Made by a program: the position numbers and the translations under genes. Shown in pieces: positions 59,490 to 64,000 of a DNA stretch of 64,000 nt (its first letter is position 1; every line of letters begins with the position of its first letter). The notes under the pieces were generated by a model. The model saw nothing but the letters and a program-made list of their open reading frames with translations. It was not told where the DNA came from and searched no databases. Location of the stretch: NCBI RefSeq assembly GCF_017591425.1, contig NW_024466599.1, positions 69,482,501 through 69,546,500 of the forward strand. The letters run 5' to 3'. The DNA comes from Ochotona curzoniae (lineage: Eukaryota > Chordata > Mammalia > Lagomorpha > Ochotonidae).

Positions 59490-59795
59490 GGGGGCTAACA
59501 TTGTGGCACAAAAGGTTAAGCTATTTGCAATGTTGGCATCTCGTAGGAGTGCTGGTACAAGTTCCAACTGCTCTGTTTCTGATCCACTCCTTGCTAATAT
59601 GCCTGGGAAAGCAGCAGAGGATGGCACAAGAACTTGGGCCTCTCCCACCCACAAGGGAGAGTCAGATGAAGTTTCTGGCTCCTGGCTTTGGGATGGTCCA
59701 GCCCTAGCCAATGTAGCCATTTAGTGAGTGAACCAGTAGAGCAAGATCTCTTTTTGTCTACCATTCTCTTTTCATTGCACTTTTAAATATATATT
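59490..59795 (+). mobile_element. CSINE, diverged
   Basis: Head ggggggctaacattgtggc, body tgatccactccttgctaat, with a degenerate 3' end. Confidence 0.85.
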
Positions 59796-60280
59796 TTATA
59801 AAAGAAAATTAAAATTAGATTAAAAGGTGTTTTAGGAAATGGATACTAAGCTAACAGCTAAACATAAAAACAGTATCAGAAGAAATTCAACAGCTAAATC
59901 TGCCAGTCTAAACATACAAATAAAAAGTAGCACTGGTCAATCTCACTAAAATTAGGTATGCATTGTAGCTTCTCTTCAGTTCCTAGTTTCAAATTAGCTC
60001 CTTGTTGATGTAACCCCATGACATTAGACTTTTTTAGTCAATATGGCAAAATGTTTAATATGCCTTTATGTCAACATGTGCATATTTAGAGCTTGAGATG
60101 CCTACATGTAATGAATTTCAACTGTGGATACATCTCAGAAGTTATCTAGGGAAGTAGTCACAAAATGCCTGGGAACTACTAACTTGTAACAAGGCAGAGG
60201 GAAGAGGCCCACAAATATTCTCCCAAAAAGCCAGCTATAAAGCTGACACAAAGTTTAAAAAAAAATTACAGTGTTATAGA
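59796..60280. other. Intronic sequence, nothing recognised
   Basis: AT-rich with no clear feature. Confidence 0.45.
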
Positions 60281-61980
60281 AGTCAACCAGAGAATTCAAC
60301 AGATGGAGAAGTATTTGTGAAAATCACTGAACTTCCAGGAGGAATAGCACAGTCTCCAGCAGTTGCCTGCATCCCTCCGTAGCCCTGTAACATCAGCAGT
60401 TCAAAGAGCAGAGGCCTTGAAATCCAGCACATTGACGGTCTCTGCCAGATGAGAATGACTTGATGTGAATTGTTGTTAGTCCAACTGACAATCTCAAGAT
60501 AAATGAAGAGTGATAGCCAGAGCCCGTGGAAGCTGTTCTATTTGGGACAAGCAAGGGACATTCCAGCCAGAGACTTAACAAGGAGTTTCAGAAAGTGAGA
60601 CAGCTGAACGGGGCTTAAAAGGCTTTCCACATATTCTACAGTGCTTGGCAAGTACGAACATACACAGCAGACACTACACTGGGCCCAGGCCACCCACGCA
60701 TGTCTAGCCAATAGAACCTGCAACACACAAACAGAAGAGCTGAAAAAGAAGCCAGAACAAAGTCAAGTAGGAGCAGACCTAAAAGCAACCCAAAGGATAA
60801 CTGCTCTCCACTACACAATCAATAGCAAAGAACAGACTCTTCCACTCCGAGACATTTCACTACAACCAATTTTCAGCTGAAAACTATGCTATGCAGATAC
60901 AGAACCAAGTCCTTTACAAACCCAATCTTAAATAAATATTCTAAAAATAAGAAGTTAAAATGAACTAAAGTATTCACTGTGAGAGAGACAGACTTTAAAG
61001 ATATAGTCCAATTTGTTTACTAAACAAATGAGCAAACAAAACCACCACCACATACAGGAGCAAAAATAAGACCCAAAGCTACGTCAATACATTATCTAAA
61101 TACAAGGTCATCAACAATAAATTCTAAGATAGCCAAAGAAAAAAGTCTGACACAGAAAGGGAAAAACCAACAGCAGTCAATACAAAAAGACTAAGTATTC
61201 CCAGCAGCTGGAGTTAGCAAATGAAGACAGCAACTACATATATGGCAATAGAACTAAATGCAACCTTTTTATTTTATTTTATTTTTATTGAAAGGTTAGA
61301 TACACAGAGAGGAGGAGAGACAGAAAGGAAAATGTTCTGCCCAATGATTCACTCCTCAAGTGGCCACAACAGCCGGAGCTGAGTCAATTTGAAGCGAGGA
61401 ACATGGAGTGTCTTCTGGGTCTCCCACGTGGGTGCAGGATCCCAAGGCTTTGGGCCGTCCTCAACTGCTTTCCCAGGCCACAAGCAGGGAGCTGGATGGG
61501 AAATGGGGCTGTCGGAATCAGAACTGGTGCCCATATGGGATCCCAGCATGTGCAAGGTGAGGACTTTAGCCACTAGGCTACCATGCCAGGCCCAAGGCAA
61601 CCATTTTAAAGAACTAATGCAAAGTGTGATAAAACTGATCCAAGCAACAGACAATAAAGAAACAGAAAATGGAAAACAAAAAGGAAATTCTGGAGCTGTA
61701 GCTTAACTTAAAAATCCTGTAAATGGGGTTAATCACAGATTTTAGATAGCAGAACAGAAGAATGAATACACGAATTTGAAGTAAAGTTAACAGAAATTAT
61801 CCAATCTGAAGAACAGAAAGAAACACATTTTTTAAAAAAGCTAACAAAATCTCACAGTATGAGATAGCAAATGTGGTTAGAAGGGGAAAGAAAAAAGAAG
61901 CAGAAAAAACATGAAAATGTAACTGTTTTCCACAAACTTGAAATCAAGGGAGACTTTCTCAATTTGATAAAGAATGCTTC
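60280..61980 (+). mobile_element. LINE-1 5' untranslated region and start of ORF1, decayed, with a SINE inside
   Basis: Text at 60640-60720 (ctgggcccaggccacccacg) resembles the old L1 5' region. Text at 61660-61830 (ggaaattctggagctg, agaaattatccaatctgaag, aacagaaagaaacac) follows the L1 5' untranslated/ORF1 order. No frame is intact. Confidence 0.6.
61263..61592 (-). mobile_element. CSINE
   Basis: Starts with a T-rich tail (tttttattttattttatttt) and reads back to the head ctaccatgccaggccc. Full length. Confidence 0.93.
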
Positions 61981-61982
61981 CC

Positions 61983-62215
61983 GAGGCACAGGGGTGGATC
62001 AGTGGCAAGGACCCCACGTCCGCATCGCAGTGCTGGGTTCAGTGTCTGGCTCTTGACTCCAGTTTCCTGCTGCTGCAGACCCCGAGGAGTGCACCCACGA
62101 AGAAGTTCCCTGAACTCATTCTCAGCCTCCCTTGTGGGCATCTGGAGAATGAACCGGTGAATGAGAACCTTCTCTTTGTCTCTCTTTCCACCTGTTATAT
62201 CATTTTAAAAATCTA
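61983..62215 (+). mobile_element. CSINE-like, strongly diverged
   Basis: Head gaggcacaggggtggatcag, body gcagtgctgggttcagtgtc. Recognisable only in outline. Confidence 0.6.
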
Positions 62216-62249
62216 CCAAAAATCATAATTAAAGTCACACACTAATAGT

Positions 62250-63000
62250 AAAAAAAAAAAAAAAGGATGTTTTCCACTAAGGCAGGATGTGCACTGTCAC
62301 CGCTACCATTTACTGCTGTGTTGTAAGTCCTAGTTAACACAGTAGAATAGGAAAAAAGGGTTTAGAGATTTGGAAGGACGAAATAATCCTCTCTTCAGGA
62401 TGACTTTAATGTAAGTAGATAACATCAAAAAATCAACCACCCTTAAAAAAAATCTCTGGAACTAATAAGCAATTATATACTAAGGTTGAAGTATACAGAT
62501 AATTTACAAAACTCAACTCTTTCTTGTATATGAGCAATGGACAATGGGAAGTGAAACTAAAACAATTTACAAAAGCATCCCCCAAAGCAAAATATTTGAG
62601 TATAAATCCAATACTAAGATAAGTACAGGATTTATATGCAACAAACTTCTGCAAAAGAAAGACCTAAATGAATAGGTATTTCACATAATTTTTTGTCAAA
62701 TTCATCTATTGAGGAAAGAAAAACAAAAAAAGCTAATTCCTTGTAAATATCTTTTCATAGGAAAGAAACCTGAACTCAGAAGTTTGCATATGAATGTTCA
62801 GTTTCACATCAGAAATCAATTAATATGCCACATTAATTGAATAAAGTGGGGGGAAAAGCACATGAAAATCTCAATAAATACAATCATTTGATATCCAATA
62901 CCCATCATGATTGTTGAAACTATTAACAATGTAGGAACTTCCTAGTTCCAGGTTGAGAACTTTAACATAGTAAAGGGTAAGTATTTAAAAACAAAATCTT
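62250..63000 (+). mobile_element. LINE-1 ORF2 remnant
   Basis: The plus strand reads tttccactaaggcaggatg then tgcactgtcaccgctacc, corresponding to the ORF2 segment containing CxLSPLPF. It continues in L1 order (aagcatcccccaaagc, aaatatttgagtataaatcc). Broken by stops and deletions; the boundary beyond 62700 is uncertain. Confidence 0.75.
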
Positions 63001-64000
63001 TAATTCACATCAGACTTAACTGGTATCTATTCTCATAATTTATAATCAACACTGTCATTGTAGTTTCTAGCCAGGACAACAAGATAGAATCTAAAATAAG
63101 TGTTTAAACTTTCTAAAGGTGGGCACAGGTAACAAAGATGAGGACATCTATCCCAACAGCCACTAGAAGACACGGGCTACTAGAGGAGAGTGAAATCTCA
63201 AAATTTCAGAAGCAGAACATCTGACCTAAAATTCTTCACCTACCCATCAAGCAAATGTGAATCCAAAATCACACACACAATAGATAGATACAGTTCCTAG
63301 GAAGCCACTGGAGAATACGCCCAAACAAAGCAAAGGGATAAGTTAACAGAGACAAACTTGAAAGTCAGAGAATCCCAATAAGAAGACAAAGGGAACTCAG
63401 ATAATGTTGAAGGGTGATCCCAGACTGACAGCTCTCCAAGAGGTCCCAAAATGGACAAGACAGAGCTTCAGGAGATTAGCTGGAAGGAAAACAGAACTGA
63501 TAGGTTGCCTGATATACTTTTTTTTGATCAACTGGAGCTAAATCCCCAGAGAGGCCTCCTCCGCCTAATCATATCTCAATAGCCCTCAGTCCCACCAAAG
63601 TCACTTCATATTATCTTTTTTATTATTATTAGTCAGTATCCATGGCTATTTAAAATAACTTATCTTTCTTGTTAAACTATTGTACAACACCTTCCCCCAA
63701 AGTATCTGGATAAATAGTCTGTACAGTAGCAAAGATGTCACCTACTTTGCTAACCACTATACCCTCAGTGCTTAGTGGAACAGGACCTTCAAAACACTCA
63801 ATAAAAACCAAGTGAACAAATAAGCCGAGCCAAAGAGAAAAACAGGAATATGAAAGAAAGCTACTTACAAATCAGAGTACCATGCCAGTAAACCAAGAAT
63901 ATCAAGAATATCCTGAAGCTGGGATTAGTAAATTTCCCTTCAAGATCAAGCTGTTATTGAGGTAGCTTAAGCACTGAAACCAATAAAATCACTGTTTCAG
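63001..64000. other. Intronic sequence to the window edge, nothing firmly recognised
   Basis: AT-rich. No exon for the MGAT4A signal anchor was recognised here on the minus strand. The A-rich wording at 63120-63520 could be another L1 piece. Confidence 0.4.

Overview
The window is mammalian nuclear DNA. It contains no bacterial-type genes, and almost every open reading frame of 60-180 codons lies in interspersed repeats. About 43 copies of a tRNA-derived lagomorph C-type SINE (CSINE) are scattered through it. The youngest copies (37468-37805 and 40397-40731) have a head and body that I associate with pika (Ochotona) rather than rabbit CSINEs. Lagomorph is well supported; pika is an inference from memory of the family.

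The one host gene is MGAT4A (N-acetylglucosaminyltransferase IVa, a Golgi N-glycan branching enzyme), on the minus strand. Six consecutive internal coding exons can be placed to the base, at 32940-33107, 31659-31799, 20485-20618, 7607-7653, 5372-5485 and 3581-3656. All have AG/GT splice sites and compatible phases. They cover about residues 32-258 of a roughly 535-residue protein. The first coding exon and promoter lie beyond the right edge, or were missed in 33.1-64 kb. The exon with the acidic metal-binding motif and the C-terminal half lie beyond the left edge. Everything else is intron.

Layout: 0-2.5 kb is an old L1 3' portion split by a SINE. From 2.5 to 33.1 kb are the six exons with introns holding SINEs, a MER5-like hAT remnant, two L2 fragments, a 160-bp (TG)n tract and a 3.5-kb GC-rich composite retroposon (23.15-26.7 kb). 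From 33.1 to 37.4 kb is intron with SINEs. A class II (betaretrovirus-like, ERVK-type) endogenous retrovirus occupies 37826-46774, with two LTRs, a Lys-type primer site and badly decayed gag, dUTPase/protease, pol and env remnants. It is inserted in an L1 and itself carries SINEs and a composite retroposon. From 47.8 to 59.3 kb are three more composite retroposon copies separated by L1, L2, hAT and SINE remnants. From 60.3 to 63 kb is a broken L1.

The most unusual component is the composite retroposon. It has an array of degenerate units of about 60 bp, a unique 3' domain of about 500 bp and an A-rich tail. Two copies are bounded by clear target-site duplications (11 and 15 bp). This is SVA-like architecture (VNTR plus 3' module plus A tail, presumably mobilised by L1), and I do not recognise it as a named family. 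Five large copies and one tail-only fragment make up about 10 kb of the window. The ERV, four of the five large composite copies and about 30 of 43 SINEs lie antisense to MGAT4A, as expected for tolerated intronic insertions.
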